DNA of 64,000 nucleotides. Origin: Mesorhizobium sp. M2E.F.Ca.ET.219.01.1.1. Its GTDB lineage: Bacteria > Pseudomonadota > Alphaproteobacteria > Rhizobiales > Rhizobiaceae. This document shows, piece by piece, positions 25,940-34,640 of the stretch (position 1 is the stretch's first letter; the number at the start of each line of letters is the position of its first letter). Under the pieces are notes generated by a model. It was not told where the DNA came from. It worked only from the letters and a program-made list of their open reading frames with translations, and did not search any database. Location of the stretch: contig NZ_SADT02000001.1 of NCBI RefSeq assembly GCF_004016445.2, positions 725,630 through 789,629 on the forward strand. The letters run 5' to 3'. The translations under genes and the position numbers were made by a program.

Positions 25940-26329
25940 TCAGGGTTTCGGATCGGCCTTGAGATAGGCAATCACATTGGCGATGTCGTCGTCGCTGGTC
26001 AGGCCGGTAAAGGCCATCCTGTTGCCGGGAACCTTCTGCCTGGGCGCCTTGAGATATTCGGTGAGATTGGCTTCGTCCCAGACGAGGCCCGCGGCGCCGG
26101 CATCCTTCATGGCTTGCGAATAATGGCCGGCAAAGCTCTCCGCCGAGCCGGCCTTGCGGCCGACGACACCCAGCAGATGCGGACCGACCTTGTCGCGATC
26201 CGTCTCCGCCTCGTGGCAGGCGATGCAACGATTGAAGACCTTCTTGCCCAGCGCTGCATCGCCGCCGGCATGCGCGGCAAGGCCGCTGGCAAGCAGGAAA
26301 AGCGCGGCGGACGAAATGGCTCGAAGCAT
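25940..26329 (-). CDS. Cytochrome c family protein, periplasmic
   Basis: A 129-residue small class I cytochrome c. The signal peptide MLRAISSAALFLLASGLAAHA is followed by the haem-binding CIACH near residue 36. The axial Met is probably in NRMAFTGL near residue 105. Layout and length resemble soluble cytochrome c2/c550, with the extra loop RKAGSAESFAGHYSQAMKD typical of mitochondrial-like c2 forms. It carries electrons in the periplasm, probably to a terminal oxidase. The reading frame is open far upstream, but only this start gives a signal peptide. It is a single gene, with LysR and EamA genes beyond it. Confidence 0.92.
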   Translation of the reverse strand: MLRAISSAALFLLASGLAAHAGGDAALGKKVFNRCIACHEAETDRDKVGPHLLGVVGRKAGSAESFAGHYSQAMKDAGAAGLVWDEANLTEYLKAPRQKVPGNRMAFTGLTSDDDIANVIAYLKADPKP

Positions 26330-26417
26330 GGCTGACCCCGGAGAGTTCTGGCTGCCGGCCTTATACGGCGAAGCCCTGGCAAACGCCACACCCGGGGCCG
26401 CGAGCGATCTGCGCGGC

Positions 26418-27275
26418 TCAGGCCTGCTGCGCCAGGTCGCGGCGCAGGAAATCATGCAGACGATCGACCGCCGGCGTCGCCGACAAAGGGTTGCGCAGGA
26501 TACCGATCTCGAGGTCCGGCAACACCGGCAGCCCCTCATTGGCGCCGATGATGCGCAGCGACGGCGGCACGCTTCGCTGGGCAAGGCCGGCGACCGCGAG
26601 CCCGGCCTGGACGACCGCGACCAGCCCGAGCAGGGAGGCGCTGGAATAGGTGCAGCGGTAGGATCGGTCGGCACCGCCAAGTGCCTGCAGGACATTCATT
26701 CGTGCCGCGCAGCCAGGCTCGAAAAGGGCGACGGGCAGAGGATCGGTCTGCCAGGCGACGTGGTTGGGCGAGGCGACCCAGACAAAGCGCTCCAGCCTGA
26801 TCACGTCGAGCGGCTGATCCGGCAGCCGGGTGACGATCGCCAGGTCGAGCCGTCCCTCCGCCAGGGTCTTCACCAGCGCGGTCGACTGCTCGCAGACGAG
26901 CTCGACGGTGACCAGAGGATGATCCTCGGCAAAGCGTGACAGCACGGGCGGCAGGAGGAAGGCCGCGTAGTCATCCGGCACGCCAAGGCGAACGCTGCCT
27001 GTCTCCTTCGGCCGGGTGACGCTCGCCCATGCCTCGTCGGATAGTTTCAGCAGCCGGCGCGCATAGATGAGGAAGTCCTCGCCGGCCGCATTGGGAGTGA
27101 CCGTTCTAGGACCCCGCACCAGAAGCTGATTGCCCGCCATATCCTCCAGCCTTTGCATCTGCATGCTGACCGCCGACTGGCTGCGGCCGACGCGAGGCGC
27201 CGCATTGGACAGGCTGCCGCTCTCGACGACGGCGACGAAGGTTTTCAAGAGGTTGAGGTCGAGCGGAGCGGCCAT
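26418..27275 (-). CDS. LysR-family transcriptional regulator
   Basis: A 285-residue LysR protein. The winged helix-turn-helix is at residues 6-64 (LNLLKTFVAVVESGSLSNAA then GRSQSAVSMQMQRLE), with an effector-binding domain from about 90 to the end. It is divergent from the EamA-type exporter gene at 27377 across 101 bp, so it probably controls that exporter and itself. No effector can be inferred. Similar LysR-EamA pairs are common, and often respond to an amino acid or metabolite that the exporter removes. Confidence 0.93.
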   Translation of the reverse strand: MAAPLDLNLLKTFVAVVESGSLSNAAPRVGRSQSAVSMQMQRLEDMAGNQLLVRGPRTVTPNAAGEDFLIYARRLLKLSDEAWASVTRPKETGSVRLGVPDDYAAFLLPPVLSRFAEDHPLVTVELVCEQSTALVKTLAEGRLDLAIVTRLPDQPLDVIRLERFVWVASPNHVAWQTDPLPVALFEPGCAARMNVLQALGGADRSYRCTYSSASLLGLVAVVQAGLAVAGLAQRSVPPSLRIIGANEGLPVLPDLEIGILRNPLSATPAVDRLHDFLRRDLAQQA

Positions 27276-27376
27276 GGTGCTATCAGCATATCGAATAGGT
27301 GCTCACAAATCTATTCGCTTGATTGACATCGCTCCGGCTGGCCAGATGATCTTCGACCCGTCTGGAGAGCCAAGTG

Positions 27377-28273
27377 ATGAGGGATATATCGATCGCCCGC
27401 TTCCCCGCCGCGAGCCTCGCTCTGGCGATGGTGATTGCCGGCACGGTCGGCGCCTTCGTCACGGAGTCGGGACAACATCCCGTCACCGTCGTCTTCTGGC
27501 GATGCGTGTTCGGCTCGCTGTTCCTGGCCGCGTGGTGCCTGTTGCGCGGCTACCTGCCGGACCGGACGCTGTCGCCATCCCGGCTTGCGCTGGCCGCTCT
27601 CGGCGGCGCTTGCATGGTGCTGAGCTGGACGGCCTTCTTCGCCGGCTTCGGCATGACATCGATCGCAACGACGACCATCGTCTACCATGTGCAGCCGTTC
27701 TTCGTGGTGCTGATCGGCGTTGTCTTCCTTAAGGAACGCATCTCGCTCGACCAGCTGCTATGGATGCTTGGGGCATTCGTCGGCGTCGCGCTGGCCGCCG
27801 GCCTGGTTGCCACACACGGCCATGCCGACGCGAAATGGGCGTTGGGCATCGCGCTGACGCTCGGCGCCGCCCTGCTTTACGCGGTGGCGACGATTCTCGC
27901 CAAGGGCCTCGGACAACAGCGCGCGGAGATCACTGTGCTTTGCCAGACGCTGGTCGGGATCGTGTTGCTCGCTCCGTTCGCCGACATCGGCCATCCCATT
28001 GCGCCGGCATCGTGGGGCTGGCTGGCCGGGATCGGGGTCCTGCATACCGGCATCGCCTATGTGCTGATGAATAGCGCCTTTCCGCGCCTGACGACGCCGG
28101 TGATCGGCATCCTCACCTTCATCTATCCTGTCGTCGCCATCATCATCGACTGGGCTTTGTACGGCCATCCACTCGGACCAGCGCAGGCTGCCGGCATGGC
28201 GCTGATTGCCCTGGCAACCCTCGGCGTGCGGCTTGGCTGGCGGTTTCCGATGCGGCGTGTCTCGGCCGCTTGA
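27377..28273 (+). CDS. EamA/DMT-family transporter
   Basis: A 298-residue inner-membrane protein with ten helices in two EamA repeats. The first runs from about residue 10 to 140 and the second from 150 to 285, ending in the typical ALIALATLGVRLGWR. Members export amino acids or other small metabolites. ATG at 27377 has GGAG nine bases before it; a GTG codon one position earlier is also possible. It is divergent from a LysR regulator that probably controls it. It ends eight bases before the convergent end of the thymidine kinase gene. Confidence 0.92.
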   Translation: MRDISIARFPAASLALAMVIAGTVGAFVTESGQHPVTVVFWRCVFGSLFLAAWCLLRGYLPDRTLSPSRLALAALGGACMVLSWTAFFAGFGMTSIATTTIVYHVQPFFVVLIGVVFLKERISLDQLLWMLGAFVGVALAAGLVATHGHADAKWALGIALTLGAALLYAVATILAKGLGQQRAEITVLCQTLVGIVLLAPFADIGHPIAPASWGWLAGIGVLHTGIAYVLMNSAFPRLTTPVIGILTFIYPVVAIIIDWALYGHPLGPAQAAGMALIALATLGVRLGWRFPMRRVSAA

Positions 28274-28280
28274 ACTTGGG

Positions 28281-28892
28281 TCAGCTGTTGGTGAAGCCAA
28301 TGAAATCGTCGGGGGCAGCCCTGCCCATCTCCTCCTCCCAATGGCGGCGGCAGAGCGAGACATAGACGTCCTTGCCGATAGCGACCTGCTGGCCCTGCTT
28401 GGCCACCTTGCCGTCGGAGCCGAGCCTGACCACCATCGTGGCCTTGCGGCCGCAGCGGCAGATGGTACGCACCTCGCGCAGGTCGTCGGCGATGGCGAGC
28501 AGCGCGCGCGAGCCGGAAAACAGCTTGCCCTGGAAATCGGTGCGCAGACCGTAGCACATGACCGGGATGTTCAGCCGATCGGCGATGCGCGCGAGCTGCC
28601 AGACCTGCTCCTCCTCGAGGAACTGAGCCTCGTCGACGAACACGCAATGCACCGTCGTATGTTCGTTATGCTCGGCGACCCTGGCGAAGAGGTCGTCGCC
28701 GTCGCGGAACATCTCGGCCTCGGATTCGAGACCGATGCGCGACGAGATGAGCCCGCTGTCGCCCTTGCGATAGTGGCCGGCGACGAACAGCATCGTCGAC
28801 ATGCCGCGTTCGCGATAATTGTAGGACGCCTGCAAGAGCATCGTCGTCTTGCCGGCGTTCATCGTCGCGTAGTGGAAGTAGAGCTTGGCCAT
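28281..28892 (-). CDS. tdk: Thymidine kinase
   Basis: A 203-residue type II thymidine kinase that phosphorylates thymidine with ATP in the pyrimidine salvage pathway. It has the P-loop in YATMNAGKTTMLLQ, the Walker B/catalytic Glu in VFVDEAQFLEEEQ, the lid region with GLRTDFQGKLF, and Zn ligands in ICRCGRKAT and LCRRHW. Length fits the family. The start MAKLYFHYATMNAG matches other bacterial Tdk proteins. The gene is monocistronic and convergent with the EamA gene. Confidence 0.96.
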   Translation of the reverse strand: MAKLYFHYATMNAGKTTMLLQASYNYRERGMSTMLFVAGHYRKGDSGLISSRIGLESEAEMFRDGDDLFARVAEHNEHTTVHCVFVDEAQFLEEEQVWQLARIADRLNIPVMCYGLRTDFQGKLFSGSRALLAIADDLREVRTICRCGRKATMVVRLGSDGKVAKQGQQVAIGKDVYVSLCRRHWEEEMGRAAPDDFIGFTNS

Positions 28893-29143
28893 GCCATCCT
28901 TCTAAGCTCACATGTCGGCGCTCGGGGAGGGGGGCCGAGGCTCCGTCCACCAAAAACCTCCCTGCAGTCTAAAATCCGATGTCGGTCAAAAACCCGTCAT
29001 GTCGTTTACTGGCCAGTGCGCGCCGTTCATCGTGACGTTGAACCGCTTGAAACAACTTCAAAATGGTGTTTGGCTGACGAAACAAGGCGGGCGCAAGAAC
29101 CGTGACTTCGCATCGCCAAAGAAATTGCAATGGGAGAAAGTTC

Positions 29144-30079
29144 ATGTCGCGTATGAAATCTATCGTCGCAGGCGTCGGCCTTGCGGCGCTTCTGACCACG
29201 ACGGCCGCTTATGCCGGCGATCCGGCGAGCTGCAAGGCGGTTCGCCTGTCCGATGTCGGCTGGACCGACATCCAGGCCACGACGGGGCTGGCTTCGGTGC
29301 TGCTCACCGCGCTCGGCTACGAGCCGCAGACGATCCAGCTCTCGGTGCCGGTGACCATGGCTTCGCTGAAGAACAAGGACCTCGACGTCTTCCTCGGCAA
29401 CTGGATGCCGTCGATGACCAACGACATCAAGGACTACACCGCCGACGGCTCGGTCGAGACGATCAGCACCAACCTGACCGGCGCCGGCTACGGCATCGTC
29501 GTGCCGACCTATGTCGCGGATGCCGGCGTCAAGACGCTGACCGATCTCGGCAAGTTCAAGGACAAGTTCAGCGGCAAGATCTACGGCATCGAGGCCGGCA
29601 ATGACGGCAACCGCATCATCCTCGACATGATCAAGAACCCGAAGGACAATCTCGAGGGCTTCGAACTGGTCGAGTCGTCGGAAGCCGGCATGCTGACGCA
29701 GGCCGAGCAGTCGATGAAGAACAATGAGTGGATCGCCTTCCTCGGCTGGACGCCGCATCCGGTGATGGGCGCCATGAAGATCACCTATCTCGACGGCATG
29801 GGCGACAGCGGCTTCGGCGCCGCCACCGTCTACACCAACGTGCGCAAGGGCTACACCACCGAATGCCCGAACGCCGGCAAGTTCATCGCCAACCTGAAGT
29901 TCAATCTCGACATGGAAGGCGAGATGATGGACGCGATCCTGAAGGGCGGCGATGCCCAGACGGTGGCGAAAGACTGGCTGAAGAAGCATCCCGACGCCGT
30001 TGCGCCGTGGATTGCCGGCGTCACCACCTTTGATGGCGGCGACGCGGCTGCCGCCGTCAAGACCGCGCTCGGGAGCTGA
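29144..30079 (+). CDS. choX: Choline ABC transporter substrate-binding protein
   Basis: A 311-residue periplasmic binding protein, with a signal peptide MSRMKSIVAGVGLAALLTTT cleaved near AYAGD. The aromatic box that holds the trimethylammonium group in S. meliloti ChoX is represented by W in DVGWTDI, W in FLGNWMPSM, Y in VVPTYVADAG and W in FLGWTPHP. It captures choline for the ChoWV importer, feeding glycine betaine synthesis or catabolism. The start follows GGGAGA. It is separated from choW by 200 bp holding a terminator-like hairpin and palindromic repeats, which would favour excess binding protein. Confidence 0.93.
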   Translation: MSRMKSIVAGVGLAALLTTTAAYAGDPASCKAVRLSDVGWTDIQATTGLASVLLTALGYEPQTIQLSVPVTMASLKNKDLDVFLGNWMPSMTNDIKDYTADGSVETISTNLTGAGYGIVVPTYVADAGVKTLTDLGKFKDKFSGKIYGIEAGNDGNRIILDMIKNPKDNLEGFELVESSEAGMLTQAEQSMKNNEWIAFLGWTPHPVMGAMKITYLDGMGDSGFGAATVYTNVRKGYTTECPNAGKFIANLKFNLDMEGEMMDAILKGGDAQTVAKDWLKKHPDAVAPWIAGVTTFDGGDAAAAVKTALGS

Positions 30080-30113
30080 GCCGGCTTTGGGTCCGGAATG
30101 ATCATCCGGAAGA

Positions 30114-30144
30114 GGGCAGCCAGTAGAAAAGGCTGCCCTTTTTC
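30114..30144 (+). terminator. Hairpin terminator after choX
   Basis: GGGCAGCC and GGCTGCCC form a perfect eight-base stem around a nine-base loop, followed by TTTTTC. Since choW and choV lie on the same strand beyond it, it likely acts as a partial terminator that lowers permease expression relative to choX. Confidence 0.8.
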
Positions 30145-30178
30145 TTAAAGCGCGTTGCGCTTTAAGTCTCTGTTTTTA

Positions 30179-30225
30179 CGCATGTCATTTTCCCAAACCC
30201 GCCGCATATTTTTGGGTGACATGCG
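30179..30225. repeat. Palindromic element with CGCATGTCA arms
   Basis: CGCATGTCA...CCCAAA and TTTGGG...TGACATGCG form an imperfect stem in the gap between choX and choW. The form is typical of short intergenic palindromes in rhizobial chromosomes. Confidence 0.65.
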
Positions 30226-30280
30226 TTATCCTATGAGAAGGTGACCGTACGGCAAGTGCGGCGCAGCCGAGAGGGGAAAG

Positions 30281-31135
30281 ATGGATCCGATTTCGAAATT
30301 CCTGACCGACTACAAAATCCCCATCGGGCCGTGGGGCAAGGCGTTCTTCGGCTTCCTGACCGACAATTTCGACACGATCTTCCGGGCGTTTTCAAACGGG
30401 CTGAATTTCATCCTCGACGGGGCGGTGAATCTCCTGCTGATGGTGCCGCCGGTGCTTCTGGCGCTGGTCATCGCGATCGTCGCCTGGCTGCTGCAGCGGT
30501 CGCGGCCGCTCGCCATCGGTGTCTTCCTCGGCCTGATCTTCATCATCAACCAGAACCTGTGGAAGCAGACGGTGCAGACGCTGGTGCTGGTTGTTGCTGC
30601 CGCGGCCATGGCGATGGCGATCGGCGTGCCGCTCGGCATCTGGGCCGCGCACAAGCCGAAGGTCTACCGCTTCATGCTGCCGGTGCTCGACCTGATGCAA
30701 ACGCTGCCGACCTTCGTCTACCTGATCCCGGTGCTCACCCTGTTCGGGCTCGGCAACGCGCCCGGTCTCATCGTCACTATCATCTTCGTCATCCCGACGG
30801 CAGTCAGGCTCACCCATCTCGGCGTGGTCTCGGTGCCCAAGGCGATCATCGAAGCGGGCGAAGCGTTCGGCGCCACCAAGCGCCAGCTTCTGTGGAAGGT
30901 GGAGCTGCCCTCGGCGCTGCCGACCATCATGGCGGGCCTGACGCAGTCGATCATGCTGTCGCTGTCGATGGTGGTGTTCGCCGCCCTGATCGGCGCCGGC
31001 GGCCTCGGCACGGAAATCAACCGCGCGCTCGGCTCGCGCCGCATCGATCTCGGGCTTGAGGCGGGCCTAGCCATCGTGGTGCTCGCCATCGTGCTCGACC
31101 GCATGACCCGCATCGGCGTTGGAGGCAAGAAATGA
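30281..31135 (+). CDS. choW: Choline ABC transporter permease
   Basis: A 284-residue inner-membrane permease of the ProW/ChoW type, with an N-terminal amphipathic region (MDPISKFLTDYKIPIGPWGK) and six or so helices. The EAA loop that contacts the ATPase is readable as EAGEAFGATKRQLLWKVELP, near residue 190. It imports choline with ChoX and ChoV. The last four bases overlap the start of choV (ATGA), indicating translational coupling. Between choX and choW lie a hairpin and a palindromic repeat. Confidence 0.94.
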   Translation: MDPISKFLTDYKIPIGPWGKAFFGFLTDNFDTIFRAFSNGLNFILDGAVNLLLMVPPVLLALVIAIVAWLLQRSRPLAIGVFLGLIFIINQNLWKQTVQTLVLVVAAAAMAMAIGVPLGIWAAHKPKVYRFMLPVLDLMQTLPTFVYLIPVLTLFGLGNAPGLIVTIIFVIPTAVRLTHLGVVSVPKAIIEAGEAFGATKRQLLWKVELPSALPTIMAGLTQSIMLSLSMVVFAALIGAGGLGTEINRALGSRRIDLGLEAGLAIVVLAIVLDRMTRIGVGGKK

Positions 31136-32313
31136 CCGTCGCGGTTGATTTCAAGAACGTAGACATCGTCTTTGGCGCCGATCAGGCCGGTTCGCTGGCG
31201 CTGATCGACCAGGGCGCCACGCGTGCCGAGATCCTGGAAAAGACCGGCAATGTGCTGGGTTGCGCCGGCGCCAGCCTCACCGTGCATGAAGGCGAGATCT
31301 CGGTGCTGATGGGCCTGTCCGGCTCCGGCAAGTCGACCCTGCTCAGAGCCGTCAACCGGCTGAACGTCGTGTCGCGCGGCCAGGTGCTGGTCAAGGACGG
31401 CGACCGCACCGTCGATGTCGTCACCTGCGACGAGGCGACTTTGCGGCGGCTGCGGCAGAAGCAGGTGGCCATGGTGTTCCAGCAGTTCGGGCTGCTGCCC
31501 TGGCGCACCGTCGAGGAAAATGTCGGCTTCGGCCTCGAGCTTGCCGGCGTGCCGGAAGCCGAGCGCAAGGCGCGGGTGCGGAAGCAGCTGCAGCTCGTCC
31601 ATCTCGACCAGTGGTCGAAGAAATACGCGCATGAGCTTTCGGGCGGCATGCAGCAGCGCGTCGGCCTGGCGCGCGCCTTCGCCACCGAGGCGCCGATCCT
31701 GTTGATGGACGAGCCGTTCTCGGCGCTCGACCCGCTGATCCGCACCAAGCTGCAAGACGAACTGCTGCAGCTCCAGGCCGAGCTCAAGAAGACCATCATC
31801 TTCGTCAGCCACGACCTCGAGGAGGCGCTGAAGATCGGCAGCCACATCACGATCATGGAAGGCGGCCGCATCGTGCAGACCGGCGCGCCGGAAGACATCG
31901 TTCTCCGACCCGCCAACGACTATGTCCGCGACTTCATCGCCAATGTTAACCCGCTGTCGGTGCTGACGGCGTGGAACGTGATGCGCGACCGCCGCGACCT
32001 GGAGCAAGGCGACAATGGCTGGGTGTGGCTCGACCGGCGCAAGACGACGCGCTTCAAGATCGACGAGCATGGCCTGGTGGCCGCGGCCGAGCGCGACGGC
32101 AAGCCGGCGGTATGGGTTTCCTGCGCCGATGTCGAGCGCCAGCCGGAGGAGGGGGCCCAGGTGTTCTGGGCCAATCCCGGCACGCCACTGAAAACGGTGA
32201 TGCTCGCCATGCACCGCTCGCAGACGGCGCCGGTGGCGCTGTTCGACGAAGGCTCGCGCTTCGTCGGCGCGATCGGCATCCGGGATGTGCTCAGCGCAGT
32301 GCTGAGGCGATAG
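31132..32313 (+). CDS. choV: Choline ABC transporter ATP-binding protein
   Basis: A 393-residue ATPase that powers choline uptake. Walker A is GLSGSGKSTLLR near residue 63, followed by the Q-loop (FQQFGLLPW), the ABC signature LSGGMQQRVG and Walker B ILLMDEPFSALD. A C-terminal regulatory region of about 130 residues follows, as in OpuAA/ProV proteins. The N terminus has the extra strand-helix block FKNVDIVFGADQAGSLAL seen in this subfamily. It overlaps choW by four bases and is the last gene of the cho operon. Confidence 0.94.
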   Translation: MTVAVDFKNVDIVFGADQAGSLALIDQGATRAEILEKTGNVLGCAGASLTVHEGEISVLMGLSGSGKSTLLRAVNRLNVVSRGQVLVKDGDRTVDVVTCDEATLRRLRQKQVAMVFQQFGLLPWRTVEENVGFGLELAGVPEAERKARVRKQLQLVHLDQWSKKYAHELSGGMQQRVGLARAFATEAPILLMDEPFSALDPLIRTKLQDELLQLQAELKKTIIFVSHDLEEALKIGSHITIMEGGRIVQTGAPEDIVLRPANDYVRDFIANVNPLSVLTAWNVMRDRRDLEQGDNGWVWLDRRKTTRFKIDEHGLVAAAERDGKPAVWVSCADVERQPEEGAQVFWANPGTPLKTVMLAMHRSQTAPVALFDEGSRFVGAIGIRDVLSAVLRR

Positions 32314-32424
32314 GCTTCTTTCGCGGGCACGCCGGATCTCCGGTCCGCGCGCAGCCCGCGGCTTGTCTTTCGCTTCCTTCGGGCGCAGAATCCACCTGCT
32401 GCGTGGCCATGCGCCAGAGGGGTG

Positions 32425-34458
32425 ATGCCGACGTCGCGCATACGGGTTCCAGGCGCGATAGCGCTGTCGATTGTCGTGGGCGTCTCGCTTGGAAGCGGCG
32501 CGGCGTTCGCCCAAGATTTTGTCATCGGCAATGGCGTCATCGCCGGTCAGCAGACGATGAATGATGCCGGCGACACCGGCATCGTGCAGGCGAATGGAGC
32601 GATCGAAACATTCGGCGCCGGCGTCGATGCCGTGCGGATGTTCAATTCGGGTCAGCGGCTGACCAATTACGGGCTAATCGCAACATTGGGCGGCGGTGCC
32701 GCCAATGCGCATTCGCAAGGGCTCGACGCGACCATCCTCAACAACGGAGCGATCCTGGCGATCGGCGATGGCTCAATCGGCGTTTTGTCGGAAGGCGGCA
32801 ATGCGCGTATCGTGAACAACGGCTCAATAGAAACGCTTGGCATCGCCACATACGGCATCATCAGCGATGCCCCGGGCGGGCATGTGGACAACCATGGCTT
32901 CATCGGCGTTTCCGGCACGGCTGCCGCAGGCATAATCGGCGATGGGCCGGACCTGACGGTGGACAACAGCGGATCCATCGAGGCCTATGGCACCGCGGCC
33001 GGCGGGATTCTCTGGCAGAGCGACGGGCTGCGAGTCGACAATTCCGGGTCGATCGTTGTGTCGGGCCTTGCTTCCATCGGCATCGGCGCCAGCGGCAATG
33101 ACATCGCGATCGCCAACAGCGGCACGGTCGATGTCTTCGGGACAGCTTCGACGGGTATCACTACGCTGTTCGGCAACGCCACGATCACCAATTCCGGTTT
33201 GGTGATCGTAGAGGGTCTGGGCGGTGTCGGCATTGCGGCCCAGGGCGGCAACTCCGTCATCACCAATTCCGGTCGCGTCTTCAGCGACCAGAGCGTGGCG
33301 ATCTATTTCGGCGCGCCCGGCGCCACGCTGAACCTGTTGGGCGGGACCGCCATTCAGGGGCCGATCGTCTTTTCCGGCGGCGGCAATACGGTCACATTCG
33401 GCCCGGGGTTGAATGCCGTCATGAGTTTTTCGGGAAGCGGCCTGCCGCAGACCGTGCTGACTGGCGGCAGACCGTTCGTGACGAGCGGCGACAGCGTGGC
33501 GGTGGTCGACATCAGCGGGTTTGCGAGCAACGCGCCGCTGCTCGAAGACCTTGTCGACGGCATAGCCGGCGCAGTCGAGGCGCGCATGCCCGCTTCAAGC
33601 GACGATTTGCCTGCGCCGCATAAAGGTCCAGACGTCTGGATCGCGACATTCGGCGGGCTACGCTCCGAGGGGAGCTCCGGCGCATCGACCGGGTTCAGCG
33701 AGGCGCTGGGCGGCGTGATCGCCGGCGCGGAAAGGCGCTCGGGTGACGGCTTCCTTGGTGGCTTGTTCCTCGGCGGCGCCGTGGGATCGACCGAGGTCGA
33801 CGATGACGCGCAGGAGATCGTCCATCGCGGCGCGTTTGCGGGTGGCTACCTCGGCTATGACGGAGCTGCGCATTTCGTCGAGGCGGCATTCGTCGCCGGC
33901 GTGCTGCAGGAGCGTAGCCGCCGTCATGTCGCGAACAATCTGGTGCTCGGCGGCATCGAGACGGCGCGGGCTGATTTCAACGGCGTCTTCCTCAGCCCGT
34001 CGGTCACGCTCGGCATGCGGCTGCCGGTCGGAGCCGGCACGCTGATCCCTAGCGTGCGGCTGCGCTATGCGGGGCTCTTCATCGACGACTACGCGGAGAC
34101 CGGCTCGGACAGCGATCTTGCGGTATCGCGGCGTGACGTCAACGTCTTCGAGGCGCGTGGTCAGCTCGCGCTGGCTTTGACGCCTGTCAGCACGCCAACG
34201 CAGGCTTGGCAAACCACGCTTCGCGCCGGGGTCGACGCGATCGCGCAAAGCAGTGGCGACGTTTCGGCGACGCTGCTCGGGCAGGACATCTCATTTCCCG
34301 CGGGCGGCAGAAAATTTGTCTTGCGCGGCTTTGCCGGCGCGGACGTCGCGGCGGAGGTGGGCGCCGGCCTGACGCTCAATGCCGGCTTCGAGGCCGGTTA
34401 CGGGACCGACAACGCCTTCACTGTCCGAGGCCTGGCTCGCCTCAGCAAGGCTTTTTGA
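32425..34458 (+). CDS. Autotransporter (type Va) with NSG-repeat passenger
   Basis: A 677-residue protein with a signal peptide cleaved near AAFAQ. The passenger (about residues 35-390) is a run of imperfect 22-25-residue repeats built on motifs such as DNSGSIEAYG, ANSGTVDVFG and TNSGLVIVEG, which predict a right-handed beta-helix. From about residue 410 to the terminal F is an autotransporter-type beta-barrel (WIATFGGLRSEGS, YAGLFIDDYAETGS, last residues LARLSKAF). The passenger probably stays at the cell surface, since I see no cleavage motif. A surface adhesin or mucin-like role is likely but unproven. An in-frame GTG lies one codon before the chosen ATG. The gene is monocistronic. Confidence 0.85.
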   Translation: MPTSRIRVPGAIALSIVVGVSLGSGAAFAQDFVIGNGVIAGQQTMNDAGDTGIVQANGAIETFGAGVDAVRMFNSGQRLTNYGLIATLGGGAANAHSQGLDATILNNGAILAIGDGSIGVLSEGGNARIVNNGSIETLGIATYGIISDAPGGHVDNHGFIGVSGTAAAGIIGDGPDLTVDNSGSIEAYGTAAGGILWQSDGLRVDNSGSIVVSGLASIGIGASGNDIAIANSGTVDVFGTASTGITTLFGNATITNSGLVIVEGLGGVGIAAQGGNSVITNSGRVFSDQSVAIYFGAPGATLNLLGGTAIQGPIVFSGGGNTVTFGPGLNAVMSFSGSGLPQTVLTGGRPFVTSGDSVAVVDISGFASNAPLLEDLVDGIAGAVEARMPASSDDLPAPHKGPDVWIATFGGLRSEGSSGASTGFSEALGGVIAGAERRSGDGFLGGLFLGGAVGSTEVDDDAQEIVHRGAFAGGYLGYDGAAHFVEAAFVAGVLQERSRRHVANNLVLGGIETARADFNGVFLSPSVTLGMRLPVGAGTLIPSVRLRYAGLFIDDYAETGSDSDLAVSRRDVNVFEARGQLALALTPVSTPTQAWQTTLRAGVDAIAQSSGDVSATLLGQDISFPAGGRKFVLRGFAGADVAAEVGAGLTLNAGFEAGYGTDNAFTVRGLARLSKAF

Positions 34459-34640
34459 GGGTTCTGATCGACCAGCCCGTACCGCATTCGAGGGCCGATA
34501 TCCCGCAGCTGCGGGGAAGGCCGTCTACCGGCATATATATTTTTCGAAATCCATTCTGATTCCAGAGGCCTATGCAGTAGAATATTGCTACGGCCGCGAG
34601 GGCGATGCCCGGCGGTGAAAATGCAGCGGGGTACGCGACG

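Noticed and set aside
34502..34515. Palindrome CCCGCAGCTGCGGG after the autotransporter gene
   Set aside because: Perfect but short, with no T-run and no evident role; not called a terminator.
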